A program made the translations under genes and the position numbers. A stretch of DNA of 64,000 bases from CALJXB01 sp965225935 (lineage in GTDB: Bacteria; Pseudomonadota; Alphaproteobacteria; Kiloniellales; JAKSDN01), in NCBI GenBank assembly GCA_965225935.1, contig CBDDCC010000023.1:186001-250000 (forward strand), in the 5' to 3' direction. The first letter of the stretch is position 1. Each line of letters begins with the position of its first letter. A model generated the notes under the pieces. The model was not told the origin of the DNA and did not search any database. It saw nothing but the letters and a program-made list of their open reading frames with translations. Positions 43,882 to 53,325 of the stretch are shown one piece after another.

Positions 43882-44775
43882 TTACGTCGCCTCAAAACGC
43901 CGCGCCACCAGCTTGAGCAGCCCATAGACGATGGTGACGGAGGCAACGAGCATGACCATTGCGATCGCCGAGCCGCCAGGGAAATCGGCGACCTCAGAGA
44001 ATCGTTCGAATATGAGGTTTGTCGCGAAGACCACGATCCCCTTGCCGAGAACCATCGGGACGATGAAGGAACTCACCGCGAGCGCATAGGCTAGCAAGAT
44101 TGAAGAGACGACACCCGGGAGGCTCAGGGGCACGGTCACGGTCATGAAGGATGCAAACCGGGTCGCACCCAGCGAAAGGGCTGCATCCTCCAAGTTCGGA
44201 TTCACGTTGTGGATCGTTCCGATTAGGGTGAGAGCAATCAGCGGCACCAAGGTGTGCACGAGGCCGAGCACAACCGAGAATTCGATGAGAATTACGTCAT
44301 TTGGCCGGAAGCCGAAGAAGCTGGCGACTGGATACAGGATGCCGACCGGTCCTATCGTCAGTGCCAAGGAATAGACACGCACGACAACCCCGAGGAACAG
44401 CATACAAATGAGGAACCCCACTAGAAAGGTGCGCAAGGAGCCGGATCGCCGTCGCGCGATGTGGTAGGCAATCGGATAGCCGAGCAGAAGCGCAAGTAAC
44501 GTCGCCACCAAGCTGATCCTGAAAGTGTTGAGGAAGTAGTCCAAATAGACCGGGTGTAGGAGTGACCGATAGTTCTCCAGAGTGAAAGTACCCGCAACGC
44601 CACCAATCCGCCCCGGCACAAACTCCTTGAAGCTCTCCCAGGCCGTGAAGAGCAGCGGCACCAGATAGAGCAGCCCGAACGCCAGCAACACCGGACCGAT
44701 CAAGAGCAACGCGCTGCCCCTCCTGCTCGACCAGGTGCCTATGCTTGGACCGTTCATGGTGCCGTCTCTTGTCAA
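43882..44775 (-). CDS. ABC permease, PotB-type
   Basis: The 297-residue permease has helices at about 22-45, 80-105, 115-140, 155-180, 210-235 and 265-290 and the EAA loop NLEDAALSLGATRFASFMTVTVPL. It pairs with the PotC-type protein. The start could also be the internal MNGPSIG (44757). Its likely ATPase is at 39219 on the other strand. Confidence 0.88.
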   Translation of the reverse strand: MTRDGTMNGPSIGTWSSRRGSALLLIGPVLLAFGLLYLVPLLFTAWESFKEFVPGRIGGVAGTFTLENYRSLLHPVYLDYFLNTFRISLVATLLALLLGYPIAYHIARRRSGSLRTFLVGFLICMLFLGVVVRVYSLALTIGPVGILYPVASFFGFRPNDVILIEFSVVLGLVHTLVPLIALTLIGTIHNVNPNLEDAALSLGATRFASFMTVTVPLSLPGVVSSILLAYALAVSSFIVPMVLGKGIVVFATNLIFERFSEVADFPGGSAIAMVMLVASVTIVYGLLKLVARRFEAT

Positions 44776-44908
44776 CCTTCAGGGGTGCGTCCGCGATGCA
44801 TTCGCTCAATCCCATCTTCGCGCCCCCGACACGGCTAGGGCTGGCCCGATCGACTGTCCCCAATCTGTTCTCGTCCGTAGCCGGTTCAGCCCAACTGAAA
44901 TGTCCCCA

Positions 44909-46006
44909 TTAGTCGCCCAGAAGCGGCGTAATCTCCTGTTCGAAACGTTTGCTCCAACCGCTCACCTGTTCGGAGAGATAGCCGAAGTCCGGGACATAGG
45001 CATAAGCGTCGAGCTCATCTGGCCGATATGACCAAATCTGCGCCTTTTCGCTCGCCGAGGCTTTCGAATTGGCCGGGAAAGCCGACAGTGCTCCGGCGAT
45101 GAATGTCGCGTTCTCAGGACTGATCGTGAAGTTGGCGAATTCCTTAGCTAGCTCCGCGCGCGGGCCTTTGAGAACCGTCCATCCATCCTTGTAGATCAGT
45201 CCTTTGAGCCCCTTGCTCTCGGGCACGCGCATAAGTACCTCGATGGGGTGGGCCGCGGCGATCCGCTCCCAAACATCGGCCACGCCAAACCCGAATGCGG
45301 TCTCTCCGGTCGTCATTGAATTGATCGAGTCGGTGTCCGATCCCGCCACGCGACCGATGTTCCCGCGCTTGGCTAGCTCCTTAAGAAAATCGAAGGCCGG
45401 GTCGATGTTTCTCTCGTCCCCACCGAATTCCAGCGCAATACCGACATAGGGCAGACCTGAGTACGAAGTCGGCGTACGCATGCACACGAGACCCTTGAAG
45501 CGGGGTTCCAGGAGATCTTCGAAGGAAGTAACCGGCTGCTCGATCATATCTTTCCGATATCCCCAGCACGTTACGGTGACTCCCATAGGCGCCACTACGG
45601 CCTGACCCTCGGCGTTTCTGGTTAGGTAAGCCTCTGGTATGTCCTTGAGATTGGGCAAGTCATCCAACGGCTCGAGCCACCCCTCGCGCATCATCGCGTG
45701 GAATACCGGATCCCAGGCCCCGACTACGTCATATTGAACGGTCGGCCAGGCCGCCTTGATCTTAGTTACGATCTTCTGAGAACCGCCCTGGTGCAGCTCC
45801 CAAGCGAATTGAACGTCCCGGATATCTGTAAATTGCTCTGCGACCACCTTGGAACTCTCGAACCATGGTCCGCCCCAGGTTACGACCGTGAGGCGATCCG
45901 CAGCGAGAACCCGCTGGAAGCGGGACGCCAGTCCAAGCGCGCCGAGCCCGGTCATGCCGGCCGTCGCCGACTTGAAGAAGTCGCGTCGTGTCAATCTGCC
46001 GATCAT
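44909..46006 (-). CDS. ABC solute-binding protein (PotD/Fe-type, family 1) with Tat signal
   Basis: The 365-residue precursor begins MIGRLTRRDFFKSATAGMTG, a clear twin-arginine signal. It is followed by RLTVVTWGGPWFESSKVVAE, typical of spermidine/putrescine-type binding proteins, and VVAPMGVTVTCWGYRKDM. It presents a cationic or zwitterionic ligand to the PotB/PotC-type channel. The start at 46006 follows GAGGAATAACAAA. The operator TTTGTCAGACAAA at 46111 lies 105 bp upstream, so its expression should respond to the local FCD regulator. Confidence 0.88.
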   Translation of the reverse strand: MIGRLTRRDFFKSATAGMTGLGALGLASRFQRVLAADRLTVVTWGGPWFESSKVVAEQFTDIRDVQFAWELHQGGSQKIVTKIKAAWPTVQYDVVGAWDPVFHAMMREGWLEPLDDLPNLKDIPEAYLTRNAEGQAVVAPMGVTVTCWGYRKDMIEQPVTSFEDLLEPRFKGLVCMRTPTSYSGLPYVGIALEFGGDERNIDPAFDFLKELAKRGNIGRVAGSDTDSINSMTTGETAFGFGVADVWERIAAAHPIEVLMRVPESKGLKGLIYKDGWTVLKGPRAELAKEFANFTISPENATFIAGALSAFPANSKASASEKAQIWSYRPDELDAYAYVPDFGYLSEQVSGWSKRFEQEITPLLGD

Positions 46007-46110
46007 TTTGTTATTCCTCTCCTGTTCCAGAGATCCGCCCCTTTGTGCCACCGGCACCTGAGGTCATTTTCGGTAATTTGTATCACAAAAGGAGAATCCA
46101 GATCCACACA

Positions 46111-46123
46111 TTTGTCAGACAAA
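46111..46123. promoter_or_regulatory. FCD-GntR operator candidate 3 (TTTGTCAGACAAA)
   Basis: This perfect 13-bp palindrome matches TNGTNNNACNA. It lies between the binding-protein gene start and the 3' end of the gamma-glutamyltransferase-like gene. Confidence 0.68.
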
Positions 46124-46263
46124 ATTTTCTACCGTGTGATCGCCATCGGAATCGAGCCATGGGGCACAGCTGGAACTTTCCATATCCGATGCGCCGCAGT
46201 CCCTGTCGTCAGGTTCCGAGGTTACGGTGCTGGGGGTTCAAAAGCCGGCGACTTGTGGTCCTG

Positions 46264-47820
46264 TCAGACGACGAGACCTCCCCACGCAAGAGTCTCTCGG
46301 TCGTCGAGGCCTAACTCAACCGTCCCTTTGGCCGAAAGTCGAATCGCGCTCATTGGGCTATTGTACCCGGGGACATTCTCCGAGCCGACTTCCGGAAAGG
46401 CGTTCGTCAGGGCATCCATAACCTCAGGCTTCAGTCGGCACCCCTCCGCCTTGGCGATCAGACCGTCCTCGACGTGAATTCGTCCTGAAGAGACGGCTTC
46501 CTGAATGGTCTTGCCCGTGAAGTAATGGCGGGCAAGCACGAGACCAAGTCTGGCCGGAATTCGACGGCCGCCAGGACAGCCCAAAGCCAGTGCATTTCCG
46601 CTCCGGTCTTCGGCTACGACCGGAGAGATGTTGCATACCGCAAATTTGCGACCCAAACTCCGGACTGGCTCCGCCCAATTAAAGGAAAGCATACCGCTGT
46701 TCATAATCACGCCCGTGTCCTCCACTGCCCAAGCCCCGCCGAACCATAGGAAGCCGTGCGTGAAGGTCAGCGACACCAGCGTGCCCTCGCGGTCGAGCGT
46801 GTTGAGATGGGCGGTATGGCCGATAGCGTTCGGGCCGACTGCCTTTTTCAACGGTGCTTGGCCCGGCGGATGAGAAATAGCTCGCTCGATCCAGGGCACG
46901 AGACTGGCCTCGTCGACCACGTTACCCTCCGGCGTTGCAAATCGGAACTGCCAAACTGCCGCCATAGAGCGGGCCAACTTGGATAAGCCGTTCGGACTCT
47001 CCAACTCACCCTGATCAGTGATCTTCCCTGCCGCATAGACGTTTGCGAGGGTGGATGGCGCGCCTGAGGTTTGCAGGGCCGGAGCGTGAATCGTAACCGG
47101 CCCAAGGTCCAATGAATGGGCTCGCTCGATTAAAACCGTCTCCGGGATGGCCGCCCATTCCTTCGCACTGATCTCGACCCCGCCTTGCCGCATGGCAGCC
47201 CGGGCGGACTCGGCGAACGCGCCGTTGTAGAACCAATCCGGTCCCTTTTCGGCGAGTGTTTCGAGCGAGCGTGCCAAAGCAGGCTGCCTGAAGGTGAGCG
47301 TGGCATCGCCGTCGGCCTCGCCCCAGTCCATCTCAAAGCACTCGTCGAGGAAGGCATGCCGCCGCGAATCCATGAAGGCACGGATTGTCGTACCACGGGC
47401 AATCACCCCATCGCGCGCCAAGGCGATTGCAGGCAAGCTCACCTCGGCCCAGCTCTTTGTTCCGAACTCGGAAAGGATCCGGGCCAGCCCCGCCAGATTG
47501 TTCGGCATCGAAGTCGCTCTCGGGCCAAGCTCCGGAAAGATGGGCCGGTCCGACCCAAGGGGAGCGCTGGCCGGCGCCCAAGTGTTGAAATCGACACGGA
47601 TGGTCTCACCGTCGCACCGGCGGGCAACCATGTTGCCGCCGTACCCTCCGATTCCGGTATTGCCTGGGTCAGCGACACAGGTGGCGAGGGCAACCGCCAC
47701 CGCCGCATCGAAGGCATTCCCACCGGCTCGTAGAATCACCTTGCCGGCTTCGGCGGCTCCCGAGGTACTGGCCGTGACCGCCGCCGGGTTGCTTTCCTGC
47801 TCCTCCCTTTCATCCGTCAT
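46264..47820 (-). CDS. Gamma-glutamyltransferase-family Ntn hydrolase
   Basis: This 518-residue protein is of the gamma-glutamyltransferase/cephalosporin-acylase family. The processing-site Thr that becomes the nucleophile is present in GHTAHLNTLD (T336), followed by REGTLVSLTFTHGFLWFGG and VIMNSGMLSFN. A GLY-rich loop (LGCPGGRRIPARLGLVLARHY) also fits. The usual second Thr of TTH is Ala. No signal peptide is visible, so it should be cytoplasmic, unlike classical periplasmic GGT. It may hydrolyse gamma-glutamyl or N-acyl bonds of the imported compound. The operator at 47877 lies 57 bp upstream. Confidence 0.85.
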   Translation of the reverse strand: MTDEREEQESNPAAVTASTSGAAEAGKVILRAGGNAFDAAVAVALATCVADPGNTGIGGYGGNMVARRCDGETIRVDFNTWAPASAPLGSDRPIFPELGPRATSMPNNLAGLARILSEFGTKSWAEVSLPAIALARDGVIARGTTIRAFMDSRRHAFLDECFEMDWGEADGDATLTFRQPALARSLETLAEKGPDWFYNGAFAESARAAMRQGGVEISAKEWAAIPETVLIERAHSLDLGPVTIHAPALQTSGAPSTLANVYAAGKITDQGELESPNGLSKLARSMAAVWQFRFATPEGNVVDEASLVPWIERAISHPPGQAPLKKAVGPNAIGHTAHLNTLDREGTLVSLTFTHGFLWFGGAWAVEDTGVIMNSGMLSFNWAEPVRSLGRKFAVCNISPVVAEDRSGNALALGCPGGRRIPARLGLVLARHYFTGKTIQEAVSSGRIHVEDGLIAKAEGCRLKPEVMDALTNAFPEVGSENVPGYNSPMSAIRLSAKGTVELGLDDRETLAWGGLVV

Positions 47821-47876
47821 CTACATCTCCTATCCGTCTGCTCCCGATCTTCTCTGACCCGATACGACAATCCCTT

Positions 47877-47887
47877 ATGTCTGACAT
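47877..47887. promoter_or_regulatory. FCD-GntR operator candidate 4 (ATGTCTGACAT)
   Basis: This perfect palindrome in TTATGTCTGACATTAT lies in the divergent gap between the gamma-glutamyltransferase-like gene and the GntR gene, where it could serve both. Confidence 0.68.
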
Positions 47888-48077
47888 TATACTTGAAACA
47901 CTGGCGCAAACAGCCAGGCCGTGTCAAGGTTGTCGAGCATCGGAATCGAGCGGACGCTCAGCCCTGCTAAGCAATCCCAGAGTTTCAAGCCTTGCATATG
48001 ACTTCCGCCTCCAAATTTGGTAACCTACGGCGGCGTCTTCTGGACAACCGTAGTCGATCAGGACGCCGGAGAGAGCA

Positions 48078-48781
48078 TGCGAGTTCAAAAGAGCAGTTCA
48101 GGTTGGATCAGAGAGACCGTAACTGATCACATCGTCTCCCTCATCAGCGAAGGACGAATTCGCCCGGGGGAACGACTTCCTTCTGAGCACGACCTGATGC
48201 GCCAGCTTAACGTCGGTCGTTCGAGTGTGCGCGAGGCGATCCGCGGTCTCGCCATGATGGGCGTGGTTGAAGCCAAGCGACGGCGGGGCACGATCGTAGT
48301 CTCGCCGATCCCCAATAATTTCGGCGAACAGATCGACCGCTCAGTAACCTTTTGGGCAGTCAAGGACCTATTTGACGTAAGAGCCGTCCTTGAAGGACAA
48401 GCAGCGGCAAGGGCGGCCGAAATCGCCACTGAGGATGACATTAAGCAGATCGAAAAATCGGCACGCGATCTTGAGAAGAAGATCAGGTCTGGCAAGAGTT
48501 ACTTCGACGACAATACCAAATTTCATCTATGCATTGCGAAGGCCTCGCGCAATCCAGTTCTGGTCTATTGCATGCAGAGTCTTATTGGCAGCTTCCGAGA
48601 CGTGCGTATGCAATTCAATGAAAAGCTAGTCGACATGCCGGAACGAGACATAAAAGAGCATCGAAAAATCGTCGACGCAATCAAATCGCGAAATCCACAA
48701 AACGCCCGCAAACACATGGAAGCGCATATGCGCTCCTACATGAAGCAGATCGAGAAGCCGGACGGCACGCAGACAAGCTGA
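48078..48781 (+). CDS. GntR-family regulator, FCD type (amine/acyl island)
   Basis: The 234-residue regulator has the FadR-type winged helix (IVSLISEGRIRPGERLPSEH, LMRQLNVGRSSVREAIRGL) and an FCD domain (DLFDVRAVLEGQAAARAAEI, DDNTKFHLCIAKASRNPVL, EHRKIVDAIKSRNPQNARKHMEAHM) with the conserved D/H ligands. ATG 48078 follows GGAGAGAG. It is divergent from the gamma-glutamyltransferase-like gene. Seven copies of WTGTCNGACAW in surrounding intergenic gaps, including one in its own upstream region, suggest it represses this whole island and itself. Confidence 0.9.
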
Positions 48782-48861
48782 CGTGATGCTTCCGACCTCA
48801 AGCGGCGGGCCTGGTACAACCGTGAAGCGCCAGTTGAGGGCCTCCAACGTCGTGCGGAAGG

Positions 48862-49620
48862 TTAGCCCGATTTGGACTCCGTGATGTATAGCTCGGTCGC
48901 AGCTGCAGCATCGCAGACAACATTGGTCGTAAGCAGACCCAGGTTCGATCTGATACGGAGCACTGGCTCGCCCAGCCGATTGAAGAGTCCGACCGTGCCG
49001 AGGCCATGATGTGCGCGACGAGGCTCCCCGCCTCGTCCACCACCAGACCATTCGGTCTCGCAATTCCCCCAGCAAGGTGGACGAAGGTCCCGACTCGATC
49101 GACGGAGCTATCCGCCCCAAGCGGCACCCGACAAATGTCGTTCGCTGTGGTCACTGCAAAGTAGGGGATGGGCTCGTCAGGACTGAAGGCTATGCCGTCC
49201 AGACTGGGTACACAGTCCAGCGAAATCTCGGGGTCACCGTCTGGCCAGCGCCGGAACAAACGACCGTGCGGATCGCGTAGGTCCGTGGCGCCCTGAACCG
49301 AAAAATGATCGCCGTTGCTTAAGAAAACAAGATCGTTGACGCCCTGAAGCTCGCTCCGGACGAGCCTCTCAAGAATGAAGCTGAGCTCATCGCTGCCGTC
49401 ATCGATCTAGACCAAGCCTTTCTCGAAGTCGGCGAGGAAGATACGGCCGTCCCGGTCGAACTTGAAACCGCACGCCATGCCGTCATACTCGGAGAAGACC
49501 ATGAAGTCAGCAGCATCGGTGACACGCAGCACGTGACCGTTTACGATGTCGGCGATACACAGCCGACCCTCCGCACCGAGCGCGCGGGGTCTTCCAGAAA
49601 GGAGGCGGGCTGACACCCAA
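48862..49620 (-). pseudogene. SMP-30/gluconolactonase-family pseudogene
   Basis: Minus-strand translation gives LCIADIVNGHVLRVTDAADF, FKFDRDGRIFLADFEKGLV, then an in-frame TAG near 49409. It continues with DLVFLSNGDHFSVQGATDLR, GIAFSPDEPIPYFAVTTAND and RPNGLVVDEAGSLVAHIMAS. Near 49005 the frame shifts to LGTVGLFNRLGEPVLRIRSN and TELYITESKSG-stop at 48862. This is a beta-propeller lactonase/lactone-hydrolase-like gene with one nonsense and one frameshift mutation. It sits between the regulator and the AstE-like gene and was probably part of the pathway. Confidence 0.8.
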
Positions 49621-49778
49621 AGCGCTCGGCGTTGCGCCGCACGGCAAGGCTGGTTCGTAGGGATTGTGGAAGCCGTGCGACGCATTCGGTCTTACGTACG
49701 AGCGGTAGCGAAAACATGCTGCGAAACTCCCGATGACCTCGCCGGCCCGATCCAAGTCGTTGTTGACATTTCTGTTTT

Positions 49779-49789
49779 ATGTCAGACAA
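49779..49789. promoter_or_regulatory. FCD-GntR operator candidate 5 (ATGTCAGACAA)
   Basis: TTATGTCAGACAATAA is nearly palindromic (one outer mismatch in the core). It lies 116 bp upstream of the AstE-like gene. Confidence 0.62.
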
Positions 49790-49904
49790 TAAATAACATC
49801 AGCGACACCGGCAACTCACTGAATGAAGACATGGGCGCGTCGAGCATGACTCGAGAAGGGGCGGTGGTGGTGATCTCGGGCGTCGAGACCGCTATGGGGA
49901 GACG

Positions 49905-50930
49905 ATGACAAGCACAGCTCCGCTCGTGGAATCTCTCGATATCTCGGCGTTGTCGCCTGGAGAACGGCAGTCGCTCCGTGTAAGGGTGGCCGAGTTGGAC
50001 GGTGGGGCGACAGTATTCCTTCCGATCAATGTCATCTCCGGCACCGCTTCAGGTCCAACTCTAGCGGCCGTCGCCGGCATTCACGGCGACGAGGTGGAAG
50101 GTGTGTTAGCCCTTCTCGAGCTTTGGGGGGAGTTGATTCCAGAACAACTCGCCGGCACGCTCATCCTGGTGCCGGTGGCCAACCCGCCAGCCTTTGCGGC
50201 CCACCGGCGGACCAGCCCCCTCGACGGGCTCGACCTAAACCGAATCTTTCCGGGTCAGCCGGACGGGAGGCCCTCAGAGCGGCTGGCGCATTGTCTCTTC
50301 GCCGAGGTGCTGCTAAGGACCAACTTCCTGTTCTCGATGCACAGCTGGCACGCTACCGGGTTGGCTCTGCCCTATGTCGAGTTCGGGCATCTCTTTCCCG
50401 ATACCGCAGCAAGTAGCTTCGAAGCCGCGGCGGCCTGCGGCTTCAATCTCGTTCGCATCAGCGACTGGTCTGTTGGCCTGATGACAAGGGTGGCAAACGA
50501 GCAAGGCGTCCCGGGTATCGAAGTCGAGCTTGGTGGTCTGGGCGTAAGCCGGAGCAAACTCAGAACACGGTACAAATACCACTTGCGAAGATTGCTCCAG
50601 CATCTCGGCATGCTCGACAGTGTGAGGGACTCGCCCCCGGCGCCGAGAGTGGTTCGTCACTTCGACGTCAAGGCGCCAATGTCCGGCATTCTGCGTTCAG
50701 TAGTCGAACTCGGCGTTGAGGTCGACGAGGGCGATCGTTTGGCAACTCTGTACGATCTCAACTTCCAGCCACTGGAAGAAATCCGCGCGCCGGTGAGCGG
50801 CCTGGTGGCCGCCGTTCACGAGGCCGTGTCGGTACAGTCGGAAGCGCACCTCTTTACGCTCTTCCAGGACGTTGATCACCTTACTTGGACCTGTGTCGGG
50901 TCCACGACTAAGCGAAACAGCAAGGACTAG
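49905..50930 (+). CDS. Succinylglutamate desuccinylase/aspartoacylase-family deacylase
   Basis: This 341-residue zinc carboxypeptidase-fold enzyme has the metal motif AGIHGDEVEG (H60, E63), LVPVANPPAF, the substrate loop GLDLNRIFPGQPDGRPSERLA and FLFSMHSWHATG for the third zinc ligand. It is the family of AstE, AspA and the ectoine-pathway deacetylase DoeB/EutE, which remove N-acyl groups from amino acids. The exact substrate is unknown. An operator candidate is upstream, and the epimerase gene begins 4 bp after its stop, so they are co-expressed. Confidence 0.88.
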   Translation: MTSTAPLVESLDISALSPGERQSLRVRVAELDGGATVFLPINVISGTASGPTLAAVAGIHGDEVEGVLALLELWGELIPEQLAGTLILVPVANPPAFAAHRRTSPLDGLDLNRIFPGQPDGRPSERLAHCLFAEVLLRTNFLFSMHSWHATGLALPYVEFGHLFPDTAASSFEAAAACGFNLVRISDWSVGLMTRVANEQGVPGIEVELGGLGVSRSKLRTRYKYHLRRLLQHLGMLDSVRDSPPAPRVVRHFDVKAPMSGILRSVVELGVEVDEGDRLATLYDLNFQPLEEIRAPVSGLVAAVHEAVSVQSEAHLFTLFQDVDHLTWTCVGSTTKRNSKD

Positions 50931-50934
50931 CATC

Positions 50935-51807
50935 ATGCCTCGACGCCGCGTGCTTCTCACTGGCGCAGGAGGTTACGTATCCCAACAGCTGCTCTCCGCC
51001 TTCCGGGAGCGTTATGATCTCGTCCTCATAGACGTAAACCAGGGAAGTCGGAAGAATGGGATCATCGAAGCCGACCTCACAGATCCGGACCTATCCCGCT
51101 ACCGTCAGCATTTCCGTGGGGTGGACACGATCGTGCATGCGGCGCACCGCTGGGACGAGGAGATCACCACGACATCAACACCGCAATGGCATGCGTCCTC
51201 GTCACCGGGGCAGCCCAACGGCTACTATGTCGAGCGAGCCAACATCGACATGGTTTTCCATTTGCTGAAGCTGGCGCTCGAAGAAGGCATCCGCCGAATC
51301 GTGGTGACTAGCTCTAACCATGCGGCCGACTGGTATGAGTCGAAGGTGCATTGCGGCAAGATGGACATGGTCGGCCCTGACAGCTACCCGCTCTCAGACA
51401 ATTTCTACGGCTGGGCCAAGGCCTGTTACGAGCATCTGGGCTTCGTCTTCGCTAGCGGTCGATTTGGCCGGCCAGTTGAGAACGTGCATATCCGGATCGG
51501 TGCGCCTCGGCCGATTGTGGGCGACAAGCTAAAGGACGACCCAGTCGCTTATCGGCGGGATCTAGGTGCCTACATCAGCCTCCGCGACTTGCAGCAACTC
51601 TACATAAAGTCGATCGAGACGGAAGACATCCGCAACGAAGACGGGATTCCTTTCCAAATATTCTATGGAATCTCGAACAACACCCGTGCCTTCTGGAGCA
51701 TCGTTAATGCCCGCCGGGTCATCGGCTACTCCCCGGAGGACGATTCTGAGCGGCTCTTCGCCGAGGAGATCGGCCGCTTCCTGCACAAGCCCGGCCGGAC
51801 CTTTTAG
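50935..51807 (+). CDS. NAD-dependent epimerase/dehydratase-family protein (extended SDR)
   Basis: The 290-residue extended short-chain dehydrogenase has the NAD motif RVLLTGAGGYVSQQLLSAF, VDTIVHAAHRWDE and IVVTSSNHAADWY; the Tyr-xxx-Lys segment of the family appears as FYGWAKACYEHL. That matches uronate dehydrogenase-like and related sugar enzymes (SNHAADWY). Its lactone product would need a lactonase, and the SMP-30-type gene next door is a pseudogene. The start at 50935 is 4 bp past the AstE-like stop. Confidence 0.83.
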   Translation: MPRRRVLLTGAGGYVSQQLLSAFRERYDLVLIDVNQGSRKNGIIEADLTDPDLSRYRQHFRGVDTIVHAAHRWDEEITTTSTPQWHASSSPGQPNGYYVERANIDMVFHLLKLALEEGIRRIVVTSSNHAADWYESKVHCGKMDMVGPDSYPLSDNFYGWAKACYEHLGFVFASGRFGRPVENVHIRIGAPRPIVGDKLKDDPVAYRRDLGAYISLRDLQQLYIKSIETEDIRNEDGIPFQIFYGISNNTRAFWSIVNARRVIGYSPEDDSERLFAEEIGRFLHKPGRTF

Positions 51808-51830
51808 ATCCCTAGATTTTAAGCCGGCTT

Positions 51831-52118
51831 ATGCCGCGGGCCCTGATCGTTGTCCAGAAGCCAAGCTCCACCGCGAGACAGATCGGCCGGCACCGAGTCA
51901 AACAGGGCTACAAGCCCGACCTATGCGGACAGAGATCCGTGGAAGCGCTGTCGAGGTCGCTCAACAACTATGCGGCTGTGGTGGTCTTCAGCGGCGAGAT
52001 GAGCACTGACGACGACCTGCCGTTCATGCCAGGACAACTCGCCGGCACCCGGCGCCACGATCGAGCCCGCTGGACTTGGTCGAGCCGCTCTCTGGACGCC
52101 CGGCGCCAGCAGAGCTAG
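51831..52118 (+). pseudogene. N-terminal fragment of a class I glutamine amidotransferase-like protein
   Basis: RALIVVQKPSSTARQIGRHR, GYKPDL and SLNNYAAVVVFSGEMSTDDDLPFM correspond to the first ~75 residues of GMP-synthase-like glutamine amidotransferases (which read VFGGPMSAND at this place). The catalytic Cys elbow and His-Glu region are absent. The sequence degrades into unrelated residues before meeting the convergent ABC ATPase gene. Probably a truncated relic. Confidence 0.65.
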
Positions 52119-53206
52119 AGGGTCATGCCGCTTGCCGGGTCGAAGAAATGCAGGCGGTCCAAATCGACCGACAGGCGAAGCGGTTGGTCCACAGTCACTT
52201 CCAGCAGCGGATCGACCCGCGCGGTCATCGGCGAGCCGCCGACATCGAGGTCCAGCAGCAGATCCGAGCCAAGCTGCTCGACAACCGCGACGACTGACCC
52301 AAAGGTACTTCCTGTCGGCTCTCCCGGCATGGCAATGCGCAGGTTTTCTGGACGCACACCGAGGGTGATCTGTCGGTCGCCGTGGCTGGCGAGACGGCGC
52401 GCTTGAGCCTTGCCAAGCCTGAGACGCAGGGCTCCTGATTGGACCCAAGTTCCGTCCTCTGCGGCTTCAACGGAGACTTGGAGAAAGTTCATCGCGGGCG
52501 ATCCAATAAAGCCAGCTACGAAACGGTTGGCCGGTTGGCGATAGAGCTCGATCGGCGAGCCAACCTGCTGGACTGTGCCGTCACACATGACCACAACCCG
52601 GTCGCCGAGCGTCATCGCCTCGACCTGGTCGTGGGTGACATAGATTGCGGTCGCGCCGATCCGGCCATGCAGCCGTTTCAGTTCGACGCGCATCTGTACG
52701 CGCAGTTTGGCATCAAGGTTCGACAGCGGCTCATCGAACAAAAAGACTTGCGGGTGACGCACGATGGCCCGGCCGAGGGCCACCCGCTGCCGCTGACCGC
52801 CCGACAACTGGCGTGGCTTACGCTGGAGCAGCTCCTGGATGGAGAGGATCTCGGCCGCCTCCCGAACGCGTTGCTCGATCTCTTTTCGCGCCAACTTGCG
52901 CCGGCGCAGGCCAAAGGCCAAATTCTCGAACACCGACATGTGCGGGTAGAGCGCATAGTTCTGGAAGACCATCGCAATGTCGCGCGCCTTGGGCGGTAGC
53001 TCGTTAACCATACGGTCGCCTATCCAGATTTCTCCGTCGCTGATGTCCTCCAGGCCAGCGATCATCCGCAAGGTCGTTGTCTTGCCGCACCCTGAGGGGC
53101 CGACTAGAACCAGAAACTCGCCTTCACTGACGTCCAGGCTAACGTCTCTGACGGCCGCCACCTCGCCATAGGACTTACCCAGGTTTCTGATCACGACCTG
53201 CGCCAA
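52115..53206 (-). CDS. ABC transporter ATPase, UgpC/MalK type
   Basis: The 363-residue ATPase has Walker A GPSGCGKTT, Q-loop FQNYALYPHMSV, signature LSGGQRQRVALGRAI, Walker B VFLFDEPLSNLDAK, H-loop YVTHDQVEA and a C-terminal regulatory TOBE/OB domain (VRPENLRIA) as in UgpC and MalK. TTG 53206 gives the usual family length; the frame is open further upstream without a better start. It lies downstream of the M24 hydrolase gene, in the same direction as the permeases and binding protein at 54.7-58.0 kb, which form the complete importer. Confidence 0.88.
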   Translation of the reverse strand: MAQVVIRNLGKSYGEVAAVRDVSLDVSEGEFLVLVGPSGCGKTTTLRMIAGLEDISDGEIWIGDRMVNELPPKARDIAMVFQNYALYPHMSVFENLAFGLRRRKLARKEIEQRVREAAEILSIQELLQRKPRQLSGGQRQRVALGRAIVRHPQVFLFDEPLSNLDAKLRVQMRVELKRLHGRIGATAIYVTHDQVEAMTLGDRVVVMCDGTVQQVGSPIELYRQPANRFVAGFIGSPAMNFLQVSVEAAEDGTWVQSGALRLRLGKAQARRLASHGDRQITLGVRPENLRIAMPGEPTGSTFGSVVAVVEQLGSDLLLDLDVGGSPMTARVDPLLEVTVDQPLRLSVDLDRLHFFDPASGMTL

Positions 53207-53325
53207 CGTCCGATCCTGCTTAGTAATTGAGCCGGGCCGGGCTGCGCCTCGGTCGGTGGCGGTGCCGGACAGCCTCTGGGAGTGTGGTGACTCGGCCGGC
53301 CTGGCTTGACGATCCCTCAGCCGGA

